Shown here: positions 1 to 6,177 of the stretch, in pieces | How the letters are laid out: the number at the start of each line of letters is the position of its first letter | Numbering within the stretch: position 1 is the stretch's first letter | Source of the DNA: UMGS1279 sp045577695 | GTDB lineage: Bacteria; Bacillota; Clostridia; Oscillospirales; Acutalibacteraceae | NCBI GenBank assembly: GCA_045577695.1 | Contig: JAZNIW010000043.1 | Span: 1 to 12,702 of the forward strand | Direction of reading: 5' to 3' | Length of the DNA stretch: 12,702 bases | Position numbers and translations under genes: made by a program | Notes under the pieces: generated by a model | Databases searched by the model: none | What the model was told of the DNA's origin: nothing | What the model saw: the letters and a program-made list of their open reading frames with translations, nothing else

Positions 1-64
1 GGAATTTTAAGAGATTTAGAAACCGTATTTTACATATATTTTCCCATCAACAACTTAAATTACA

Positions 65-93
65 ACAAGCAGCCGCTTGAAGCGGCTGCTTGT
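65..93 (-). terminator. Hairpin terminator of the LCP-like gene, possibly bidirectional
   Basis: A perfect palindrome pairs 65-76 with 82-93 (12 bp, GC-rich core) around a 5-nt loop. It lies 32 nt beyond the stop codon of the minus-strand gene at 126-893. Read on the minus strand it is followed by a T-rich but interrupted stretch (TTGTAATTT); on the plus strand it is followed by a CTTTTCC tract. It most likely ends minus-strand transcription and could also end a plus-strand gene entering from the left. Bases 1-64 are AT-rich. Two plus-strand frames stay open there from the window edge (one stops at 78-80, the other at 130-132), but neither tail is recognisable, so no gene is called. Confidence 0.7.
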
Positions 94-125
94 ATAAACT
101 TTTCCATTTTAACTCTTTACCCCAA

Positions 126-893
126 CTATTGACAAAGAGCCAAATAATAATGTTCATTCAGCCAAACACCGTCGCAGGAACGCACGGAAAGGGCTGCAGC
201 ACAACGTTCAATTTCACTTCTGTGGTCGTAGTAATGAATATAAGAGATATTGGTATTGGCATTTTCCTTTATATAGTGGTATTTTTCCGGTATAAAATCG
301 GTTAAATATGTCTTGCAAAGCAAAGAAAAAAGGTTAGCATAATAGAGGAGTCGTTGGGTATCTGGTGCAGGCTCGGCCTTGATTAAGTCGAGGAACGTGT
401 GGCCATAAAGTTGTACCGTTTCACCCGTCGTGAAGGGAGCGCCGCATTGCGAGGGGGCCGGCAACCCATAGGGAGTGGGAGCTGAAATGCCACCCACCTG
501 TTCAAACAAATGGGAGAATATCTCTTGGCTCATTGTGATGATGAAGTCGATATCGGTGGTGAAAAAATCGGATAATTGCGGTAGGGTTGGGTTAGGAGAG
601 AGATGTTTTGTGCTTTCCTTGACCGACGCTTTTGGAATGCAGGTGACGGTGCCGCTTGATTGTGATGGTATCCATTCCAGCAAAAAACAAACGGACAGGT
701 CTTCAATTTTGATAAATATGGCTGTTTTTCCTTTGGAATAAGCAGGAGAATAGGGGACCGATGTATACGGCTGTGCTACTTCTTTGGAAGGAGATATTCC
801 GCTTTGCAAGAATAATATACCACAAAAGAGAAGGGTGCAAGAAGCAAACGTAAGCAAAAATGCGCACCAGGACTTTTTCATTCGTTTTTGCAC
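126..893 (-). CDS. Membrane-anchored LCP-like (LytR-CpsA-Psr) domain protein, probably degenerate
   Basis: The GTG start at 893 gives 255 aa and lies about 10 nt after AAGGGG on the minus strand. An in-frame ATG at 881 (251 aa) is the alternative. The N terminus has basic residues, then one hydrophobic segment at about residues 9-29, so the rest should lie outside the cell. The pattern at residues 85-171 resembles an LCP domain: CIPKAS where the family has SIPRD, then TDIDF, VGGI, and TTGETVQLYGH, matching the usual G-x-x-x-L-x-G segment. LCP proteins attach glycopolymers to peptidoglycan. Here the usual Arg-Asp of SIPRD is Lys-Ala, and the later R-x-x-R-Q segment reads QRLLYYANLF (about 180-189) with only one Arg. 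The domain is also short for the family. It may therefore bind ligand without full transferase activity. The family call rests on motif pattern alone. It is divergent from a CpsC/CpsD/CpsB operon, which supports an envelope-polysaccharide role. Confidence 0.55.
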   Translation of the reverse strand: MQKRMKKSWCAFLLTFASCTLLFCGILFLQSGISPSKEVAQPYTSVPYSPAYSKGKTAIFIKIEDLSVCFLLEWIPSQSSGTVTCIPKASVKESTKHLSPNPTLPQLSDFFTTDIDFIITMSQEIFSHLFEQVGGISAPTPYGLPAPSQCGAPFTTGETVQLYGHTFLDLIKAEPAPDTQRLLYYANLFSLLCKTYLTDFIPEKYHYIKENANTNISYIHYYDHRSEIERCAAALSVRSCDGVWLNEHYYLALCQ

Positions 894-901
894 ATTTATC
901 C

Positions 902-1000
902 CACCCCTTTCTACTCTGTAAGTATGCCCTAAACGCAAAAAAAGAAACAAAGGAAATCTTTCTTTTCCATAAAAAAGGCCTTGCCAAAAAGAAAGGGGTG
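902..1000. repeat. 11-bp inverted repeat in the divergent intergenic region
   Basis: CACCCCTTTCT at 902-912 is the exact reverse complement of AGAAAGGGGTG at 990-1000, with 77 nt between the arms. The left arm covers the Shine-Dalgarno region of the minus-strand LCP-like gene. The right arm lies in the spacer between the -35 and -10 boxes of the plus-strand promoter. The arms are therefore placed to affect expression in both directions, but no regulator is known from this window and a coincidence of ribosome-site-like sequence is possible. Confidence 0.4.
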
Positions 1001-1009
1001 TAGTATAAT
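981..1009 (+). promoter_or_regulatory. Sigma-A-type promoter of the tyrosine kinase operon
   Basis: TTGCCA (981-986, one mismatch to TTGACA) is separated by exactly 17 nt from a perfect TATAAT (1004-1009). Transcription should begin near 1016, giving a leader of about 50 nt before the GGAGG site at 1054-1058. For the divergent minus-strand gene only a poor candidate (TTGTTT with CATACT) can be found, so no promoter is called for it. Confidence 0.75.
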
Positions 1010-1064
1010 AAATTTGATTAAGGCAAATCAAAAAGAATGTTCATTTTTAGAATGGAGGACCTAT

Positions 1065-1787
1065 ATGAATGATTTTACACTCGCTTCCCTTTTAAAAATA
1101 TTACAAAAATGCATATGGCATATGTTAGTTGTCGCTATTGTGTTTGGTGTAGCGGCTTACGCTTTTTGTACTTTCATGGCCACGCCGACTTATCAAGCTT
1201 CGGTTTCCTTTGTCGCCACCAATAAGGGATTTGGCGATGAAACTATGCTGATGCAGGAAAATACGACTTCAAAAATCTCTAGTGCGGATGTTGCCGCCTC
1301 TTTAGCGCTACTTAATACATATATAGATATTCTTTGTATTCCGGAAATGTATGAAGAACTGGAAAAAGAAGTGGATCTGAACTACACAGCGCGAGAACTT
1401 GCTTCTATGGTAGAAATCTCCCCCCGCTCAGATGACTCTTTACTTTTAGATGTTGTGGTAACAAGCACCAATCCGGTGCATTCGGTAGAAATCGCCAATG
1501 CTTTTTTAAAACTTGGGGATGATTATGTGATGAAATGCATCCCCAATGCTTATTTAAAGGGGGTACAGCACAGTAGTGGTGCGGTGCAAAATTATCCCAA
1601 TCCCCCCCTTACCATCGTTGTACTGATGCTCTTTGGTGCTGCATTGGTTTACGGTATTGCGGTCTTGATTCACGCGATGGATAACACCATAAAAGGTGAA
1701 AGCGACTTCACCTCGAACTATGACATTCCATTGCTTGGTAATATTCCGAACTTTAAAACCGCTATCAGAGAGGAGAGATATCAATGA
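1065..1787 (+). CDS. Wzz/CpsC/YwqC-type membrane adaptor of a tyrosine kinase
   Basis: The ATG at 1065 follows GGAGG (1054-1058) with 6 nt spacing and gives 240 aa. An upstream in-frame TTG at 981 lies in the promoter and is not used. The protein has a cytoplasmic N terminus, a membrane segment at about 18-38, an external domain, a proline-rich stretch YPNPP at 177-181, a second membrane segment at about 182-204 and a cytoplasmic tail ending after LLGNIPNF. This is the standard layout of Firmicute chain-length determinant proteins (CpsC, CapA, YveK, YwqC). In that family the C-terminal tail binds and activates the separate tyrosine kinase encoded next to it. The 3' end overlaps the kinase start by 4 nt (ATGA), indicating translational coupling. 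No bactofilin-like or enzymatic domain is present. The exact polymer served cannot be read from the window. Confidence 0.88.
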   Translation: MNDFTLASLLKILQKCIWHMLVVAIVFGVAAYAFCTFMATPTYQASVSFVATNKGFGDETMLMQENTTSKISSADVAASLALLNTYIDILCIPEMYEELEKEVDLNYTARELASMVEISPRSDDSLLLDVVVTSTNPVHSVEIANAFLKLGDDYVMKCIPNAYLKGVQHSSGAVQNYPNPPLTIVVLMLFGAALVYGIAVLIHAMDNTIKGESDFTSNYDIPLLGNIPNFKTAIREERYQ

Positions 1788-2503
1788 GAGATTACTCCTA
1801 TCGTGCTAAGAATTCTTACGAAAACAAAAACGAGGAAGGTTCTTCGACGTCGGCTCCTTTTGCCGTTGTAGAAGCCTATAAAGCTATTCGTACAAATATT
1901 ATGTTCCTGTTACCAAGCAAAGAGGGAAAGGTTTTCGAAATTTCCAGTGCCCTTCCTAACGAAGGAAAATCTTCTTGCTGTATCAATTTAGCAATTGCCT
2001 TTTCCCAAATGGGAAACCGTGTTTTACTCATCGATGGCGACCTTCGCAAACCCACGATTCATCGAAAGATGCATTTACCAAACACGAAGGGGCTCAGTTC
2101 TGCTTTGGTTGGTTTTTGCGATTTTTCCGAAGCTGTTTCGTCGGTTGCCACCAATTTTGACGTTTTGGTTTCCGGTCCCATTCCGCCAAATCCCTCCGAA
2201 CTGCTCGGTTCCGATGCGATGAGTCGTCTATTGGAAACGGGCAAAGAGAAATACGATTATATTATCATCGATACGCCTCCCGTCAATGTGGTTGCGGATG
2301 CAGTGGTTTTGGCCCCAAAAACCGAAGGCATCGTGATGGTCGTTCAAGACCGTCAAACCACGCACGATGAATTTAAAAAAGCCGTTTCTGCGCTTGGGTT
2401 TGCCGATGTAAAGTTGCTTGGTGCTATCTTAAATAGCAGTACTGAGAATAACAAGAAATATTATCGATATCGATATCGTCGATCGCGACGGTATACATAC
2501 TAA
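1784..2503 (+). CDS. CpsD/YwqD-type bacterial protein tyrosine kinase (BY-kinase)
   Basis: This 239-aa cytoplasmic kinase starts at an ATG overlapping the previous stop, with AGGAG at 1771-1775. It carries the three BY-kinase nucleotide motifs: Walker A SALPNEGKSS (55-64), Walker A' VLLIDGDLRKP (80-90) and Walker B IIIDTPP (160-166). The C terminus is a tyrosine cluster with six Tyr at 226, 227, 229, 231, 237 and 239, set among arginines. In this family the cluster is the site of autophosphorylation between subunits of a ring, which controls polysaccharide chain synthesis and sometimes phosphorylates other proteins. The kinase needs the membrane adaptor encoded upstream and is reversed by the phosphatase encoded downstream. 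In Walker A the usual GEGKST reads NEGKSS, with Gly, Lys and the first Ser kept, so activity is expected. The stop (2501-2503) shares one base with the next start. Confidence 0.93.
   Translation: MRDYSYRAKNSYENKNEEGSSTSAPFAVVEAYKAIRTNIMFLLPSKEGKVFEISSALPNEGKSSCCINLAIAFSQMGNRVLLIDGDLRKPTIHRKMHLPNTKGLSSALVGFCDFSEAVSSVATNFDVLVSGPIPPNPSELLGSDAMSRLLETGKEKYDYIIIDTPPVNVVADAVVLAPKTEGIVMVVQDRQTTHDEFKKAVSALGFADVKLLGAILNSSTENNKKYYRYRYRRSRRYTY
2462..2479 (+). repeat. In-frame hexanucleotide repeat encoding the kinase tyrosine tail
   Basis: TATCGA occurs twice in tandem (2462-2473), followed by the variant TATCGT (2474-2479), preceded by one more TAT codon. The units encode Tyr-Arg pairs at residues 227-232 of the kinase. 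The unit length is a multiple of three, so gain or loss of a unit would change the number of phosphorylatable tyrosines without a frameshift. The stretch is also largely self-complementary (CGATATCGATATCG). Confidence 0.6.
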
Positions 2504-3225
2504 TGTTTGCAGATTTTCACACGCACATTTTGCATGCTATTGATGATGGCCCTCAAACGGTTGAAGAATCCATTTTGTTGCTGAAGGCGGTCGTGGAAAC
2601 GGGTTGTGACCGATTGGTTTTAACGCCGCATTTCGATGGTAAGCATCATTCACTGGAAAAAAGAACTTCTTTGGCAAACCACTATTTTTCTGATTTACAA
2701 AAAGAAATGTCAAATCAAGGCATCTTTGTCGAAAATATGTATTTGGGGTATGAATTGCGTTATTTTAGCGGAATTTCTCGCTGCGATAATTTAGAATGCT
2801 TTTGTTTGGGAGAGTCGGATGTATTACTGTTAGAACTTGACCGAAGCAATCTAACCGAACAAACGGCCGAAGAAATTGTCGAGCTTTATTACAGCGGCTA
2901 CACGGTTATCTTGGCGCATTTAGAACGCTATGTCAAAAGTTCCGGTTATTCTTTCGTGCACCATCTGGTCAAACAGGGTTGGGCGATCCCGCAAGTTAAT
3001 GCAGCGTCCTTACTGGGGGGAACGCATTCTCATACGGCAATGAGGTTGCTCAATACGTTTCCGAAAGCGGTGTTATCCAGCGATACCCATTCTTTACAAC
3101 ACCGGCCACCCCTGTTAAAAGAAGCATATGACTTTTTACGCAAGAAAAGAGGCGAGGCATTGGTGAATCGTTTACTGGAGAATGCCGATAAACTTTTTTT
3201 GCAAATACAAAACGGAAAACACTAA
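2503..3225 (+). CDS. CpsB/YwqE-type PHP-fold protein-tyrosine phosphatase
   Basis: This 240-aa protein has the metal-binding motifs of the PHP-family phosphotyrosine phosphatases in order: DFHTHILHAIDDG (4-16), TPH (41-43), GYELR (82-86), AHLERY (138-143) and SSDTH (192-196). The histidines, aspartates and Glu84 expected to hold the metal centre are present. Such enzymes remove phosphate from the tyrosine tail of the CpsD-type kinase; YwqE/PtpZ of B. subtilis and CpsB of streptococci are the usual comparisons. Small departures from the form I expect are GYELR for GQEIR and AHLERY for AHPERY; neither touches a metal ligand. Its start overlaps the kinase stop by one base, so kinase and phosphatase are probably made in a fixed ratio. 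I see no separate ribosome site of the usual strength just upstream, which fits coupling. The terminator stem begins inside the stop codon. Confidence 0.92.
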   Translation: MFADFHTHILHAIDDGPQTVEESILLLKAVVETGCDRLVLTPHFDGKHHSLEKRTSLANHYFSDLQKEMSNQGIFVENMYLGYELRYFSGISRCDNLECFCLGESDVLLLELDRSNLTEQTAEEIVELYYSGYTVILAHLERYVKSSGYSFVHHLVKQGWAIPQVNAASLLGGTHSHTAMRLLNTFPKAVLSSDTHSLQHRPPLLKEAYDFLRKKRGEALVNRLLENADKLFLQIQNGKH

Positions 3226-3269
3226 AAAACACACCCAAAGAGCATTCTGGCTTTTGGGTGTGTTTTTTT
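3224..3269 (+). terminator. Rho-independent terminator of the kinase operon
   Basis: A 16-bp perfect stem pairs 3224-3239 with 3253-3268. It extends after one bulged base by 3 bp (3241-3243 with 3250-3252) around a 6-nt loop. The stem's 3' arm ends in a run of seven T (3263-3269). It begins at the last two bases of the phosphatase stop codon, so it isolates the three-gene operon from the arginine genes. Confidence 0.93.
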
Positions 3270-3431
3270 GCGGTGTGGAAAACAAAACTGAATTTTATGC
3301 ATATAATACTCTATTTATTGTATATTTATGCATCCTCCTTGTAATTTCCGACAAAAAAGCTAAATTATCTTATATAAAGGCTATATAAAATGGAGTTTTC
3401 TTTAAAAAAACTTGAAAAAACAAAAAAAGAC
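3270..3431. other. AT-rich region upstream of argG, no gene
   Basis: No convincing coding frame is seen. The stretch contains TTATGCAT twice (3295-3302 and 3326-3333), and ATGCAT occurs again at 3452-3457 in the promoter. It also contains an inverted repeat TTATATA/TATATAA (3370-3376 with 3382-3388, 5-nt loop) and A-tracts at 3404-3428. The A-tracts directly precede the -35 box and could act as an UP element. A TATAAT at 3302-3307 has no good -35 partner. Confidence 0.5.
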
Positions 3432-3460
3432 TTGACAAATTTTGAATAATAATGCATAAT
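3432..3460 (+). promoter_or_regulatory. Promoter of the arginine operon
   Basis: A perfect TTGACA (3432-3437) stands 17 nt before CATAAT (3455-3460, one mismatch). The A-rich stretch just upstream is typical of strong low-GC promoters. Transcription should begin near 3467, leaving a leader of about 36 nt before argG, too short for a riboswitch or T-box. Confidence 0.8.
3441..3458. promoter_or_regulatory. Probable ARG box (ArgR/AhrC operator)
   Basis: The 18-bp site contains TGAATAATAATGCA, which fits the core of the B. subtilis AhrC consensus as I recall it (TGAATAAAAATKCA) at all but one position, and the E. coli form (TGAAT, four A/T, ATTCA) with one change. It overlaps the spacer and -10 box of the argG promoter, so bound ArgR with arginine would block RNA polymerase. 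A second right half-site, ATTCA, follows at 3471-3475. ARG boxes often occur in pairs, but its left half (ATACA, 3462-3466) matches poorly. Confidence 0.65.
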
Positions 3461-3502
3461 TATACACGTGATTCAATTAAGGATATGGAAAGGATGTTCC
3501 AA

Positions 3503-4735
3503 ATGAACAAAAAGGATATTAAAAAGGTTGTGTTGGCCTATTCCGGCGGATTGGATACTTCGATTATCATTCCGTGGCTCAAAGAAAATTATAACAACTG
3601 TGAAGTTATTGCTGTTTCGGGTGATGTGGGACAAGGAACTGAACTCGACGGTTTGGAAGAAAAAGCGATTGCTACCGGCGCTTCGAAACTTTATGTGCTG
3701 GATTTGAAAAAAGAATATGTGGAAGATTATATTTGGCCCTGCCTCAAAGCCGGTGCTGAATACGAAGAATACTTGCTTGGTACTTCCCACGCTCGTCCCT
3801 GTATCGCGAAGGGTCTGGCCGATATCGCCATCAAAGAGGGGGCCGATGCTATTTGTCACGGTTGTACCGGCAAGGGGAACGATCAAGTCCGCTTTGAACT
3901 AACTTTAAAGGCGTTTGCTCCTGAAATGGAAATCATCGCCCCGTGGAGAGAGTGGGACATTAAATCCAGAGAAGACGAAATCGAATATGCCGAAGCCCAC
4001 AACATACCCCTAAAAATCAACCGCGAAACGAATTATTCCAAGGATAAAAACGTCTGGCACCTTTCCCATGAAGGATTGGATTTAGAAGACCCCGCAAGCG
4101 AACCGCAATATTTAAAAGAAGGATTTTTAGAATTGGGTGTTGCCCCCGAACAAGCCCCGGATACGCCCACCTATGTCACCATTCATTTTGAGCAAGGTAT
4201 TCCCACCGCTGTGAATGGTCAGAAGATGGATGGCCTTGCTATTGTGGAAAAACTTAATGAACTGGGCGGACAAAACGGCGTCGGCCTGCTGGATATTGTT
4301 GAGAACCGTCTGGTCGGTATGAAGTCGAGAGGCGTTTACGAAACCCCCGGCGGCGCCATCCTGTATAAGGCACACGCGTGGTTGGAAATGCTGACTTTAG
4401 ATAGAGAAACCTCTCACTACAAAAAACTTATTTCCCAAAAATTTGGCGAACTGGTTTACAATGGTCTGTGGTTCACCCCCTTGCGGGAGGCCTTGTCCGC
4501 TTTTGTCGATGAAACCCAAAAAACCGTTACCGGTGAAGTTAAAGTAAAGCTCTATAAAGGCAATATTATGAATGCCGGTGTTACGTCTCCCAATTCTTTG
4601 TACGATGAAAACGTTGCTTCTTTCGGGGATGACGGTGGCGCTTACGACCAAACCGATTCCGCCGGATTCATTAATCTGTTCGGTCTTTCGATCAAGGTAA
4701 AAGCCTTGTTGGATAAAAAGAGAAACGACGCATAA
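3503..4735 (+). CDS. argG: Argininosuccinate synthase
   Basis: ArgG joins citrulline and aspartate with ATP to form argininosuccinate, the first of the two last steps to arginine. The ATG at 3503 gives 410 aa, about the family's usual length, and follows AGGA by 8 nt. In-frame ATGs at 3452 and 3485 are rejected because the first lies in the promoter and the second has a ribosome site that is too close. The N-terminal PP-loop reads AYSGGLDTS (12-20), followed by HGCTGKGNDQVRFE (119-132) and IAPWREWD (145-152), all diagnostic for the family. The later WHLSHEGLDLEDP segment is also typical. It is the first gene of the operon and sits directly behind the probable ARG box, so it should be repressed by arginine. 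It is separated from argH by 62 nt containing a hairpin. Confidence 0.98.
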   Translation: MNKKDIKKVVLAYSGGLDTSIIIPWLKENYNNCEVIAVSGDVGQGTELDGLEEKAIATGASKLYVLDLKKEYVEDYIWPCLKAGAEYEEYLLGTSHARPCIAKGLADIAIKEGADAICHGCTGKGNDQVRFELTLKAFAPEMEIIAPWREWDIKSREDEIEYAEAHNIPLKINRETNYSKDKNVWHLSHEGLDLEDPASEPQYLKEGFLELGVAPEQAPDTPTYVTIHFEQGIPTAVNGQKMDGLAIVEKLNELGGQNGVGLLDIVENRLVGMKSRGVYETPGGAILYKAHAWLEMLTLDRETSHYKKLISQKFGELVYNGLWFTPLREALSAFVDETQKTVTGEVKVKLYKGNIMNAGVTSPNSLYDENVASFGDDGGAYDQTDSAGFINLFGLSIKVKALLDKKRNDA

Positions 4736-4749
4736 TTTTATGTTTCGCT

Positions 4750-4777
4750 AAGAAAGGGCATTTTATTGCCCTTTCTT
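4750..4777 (+). other. Hairpin between argG and argH
   Basis: An 11-bp perfect stem (4750-4760 with 4767-4777) closes a 6-nt loop. The sequence after it is GCATTAAAGGAG, with no run of T, so it is not a classical terminator. The argH ribosome site (AAAGGAG, 4783-4789) begins six bases later. It may protect the argG transcript end, pause polymerase or mark a processing point; which of these applies cannot be told from sequence. Confidence 0.7.
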
Positions 4778-4797
4778 GCATTAAAGGAGAAAGCAAA

Positions 4798-6174
4798 ATG
4801 CAGCTGTGGAAAGGTAGATTCCAAAAGGAACTAGACCCCAAAACCAATGATTTCAATTCCTCCATATCCTTTGATAGTCGGATGTATCAAGAGGATATCG
4901 AAGGCAGTATCGCACACGCCACCATGCTGGCTTCTTGCGGGATTCTTTCCGCTGAAGATTTGGCAAAAATCGTTAAGGGATTAAAAGAGATTCAAGCCGA
5001 GATTGAAAACGGCGATTTGGTTATCGACCCCAACGCCGAAGATATTCACACTTTTGTCGAAGGGGAATTGACGGCCCGCATTGGGGCGGCCGGCAAACGG
5101 TTGCATACTGCCCGCAGTCGAAACGATCAAGTGGCGCTGGACATTCGGTTATATTTGCGAAAAGAATGCAACGCCCTCTACCATCAACTCACCCAGCTTA
5201 TCTCGGTTCTTTGTCAAAAGGCCGAGCAATATGCTGCTGCGGTTATGCCGGGATATACCCATCTGCAACGAGCACAGCCCATTACCTTCGGCCACCATTT
5301 AATGGCCTACGCCGAAATGTTTCTGCGGGATAAAGAGCGGCTTTCGGACGCCGCCGCGCGGATGAATGTTTGCCCTCTTGGTGCTTGTGCCTTGGCCGGC
5401 ACGACCTACCCCACCAATCGAAAAATGACGGCTGAGGCCCTAGGCTTTTCAGGCCCTATGCAGAATTCGCTTGATGCCGTTTCCGATCGAGATTTCTGTA
5501 TGGAACTGACCTCGGCCTTGTCCATCCTTATGGTGCATCTTTCCCGCTTTTCGGAGGAAATCATTCTGTGGTGCTCTTGGGAGTTTAAATTTGTGGAGTT
5601 GGATGATGCCTTTTCCACCGGTTCATCGATTATGCCACAAAAAAAGAACCCCGATATCACCGAACTCATTCGCGGCAAGGCGGGACGGGTGTTTGGTGAT
5701 TTGACCACCTTGCTCACGATGATGAAGGGGTTACCGTTGGCCTACAATAAAGATATGCAAGAGGACAAAGAGGCAGTTTTCGACGCTTTTGATACGGTGA
5801 AAATGTGCTTAACAGCCTTTATCCCTATGCTTGAAACGATGACAGCGCTACCGGAAAATATGCGCAAGGCGGCAGCCGGCGGGTTCATCAACGCTACTGA
5901 CTGTGCCGATTATTTGGTAGGCAAGGGCCTGCCCTTTCGCGATGCCTACAAGGCTACTGGCGAATTGGTTGCTCTTTGCATAGAAAAGGGGCTTACGTTG
6001 GAAAACCTACCCCTTGCGGACTATCAATCGATTTGTCCGCTTTTTGAAGATGGTGTTTACGATGCCATTAATTTAGATGCTTGTGTTAATGGCCGCACCT
6101 CACTGGGTGGGCCGGCACCAAGTAATGTATTGGCCCAAATTCAACGAGTGACCAACAGTAATAAGGAGTCCTAA
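4798..6174 (+). CDS. argH: Argininosuccinate lyase
   Basis: ArgH splits argininosuccinate into arginine and fumarate, the final step of the pathway. It is a cytoplasmic homotetramer of the fumarase/aspartase superfamily. The 458 aa match the family length. Conserved regions are ARSRNDQ (105-111), PGYTHLQRAQP (151-161, with His155 the expected catalytic histidine) and the superfamily signature GSSIMPQKKNPD (275-286) carrying the catalytic serine loop. The start has AAAGGAG at 4783-4789 with 8 nt spacing. The 3' end carries the argC ribosome site (AAGGAG, 6163-6168), and the stop is only 3 nt before the argC ATG, so the two are translated from one message. Confidence 0.98.
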   Translation: MQLWKGRFQKELDPKTNDFNSSISFDSRMYQEDIEGSIAHATMLASCGILSAEDLAKIVKGLKEIQAEIENGDLVIDPNAEDIHTFVEGELTARIGAAGKRLHTARSRNDQVALDIRLYLRKECNALYHQLTQLISVLCQKAEQYAAAVMPGYTHLQRAQPITFGHHLMAYAEMFLRDKERLSDAAARMNVCPLGACALAGTTYPTNRKMTAEALGFSGPMQNSLDAVSDRDFCMELTSALSILMVHLSRFSEEIILWCSWEFKFVELDDAFSTGSSIMPQKKNPDITELIRGKAGRVFGDLTTLLTMMKGLPLAYNKDMQEDKEAVFDAFDTVKMCLTAFIPMLETMTALPENMRKAAAGGFINATDCADYLVGKGLPFRDAYKATGELVALCIEKGLTLENLPLADYQSICPLFEDGVYDAINLDACVNGRTSLGGPAPSNVLAQIQRVTNSNKES

Positions 6175-6177
6175 TCT

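Noticed and set aside
981..1064. N-terminal extension of the CpsC-like protein from TTG 981
   Set aside because: The TTG is the -35 box of the promoter, the added residues are not family-like, and ATG 1065 has a perfect GGAGG site.
3182..3388. Plus-strand 68-codon frame running from the end of the phosphatase gene through the terminator
   Set aside because: It crosses a strong terminator hairpin, starts inside another gene and has AT-rich, non-coding composition.
3452..3502. Longer argG starting at ATG 3452 or 3485
   Set aside because: The first overlaps the -10 box and would lie before the transcription start. The second has its ribosome site too close. The start at 3503 agrees with the usual family N terminus.
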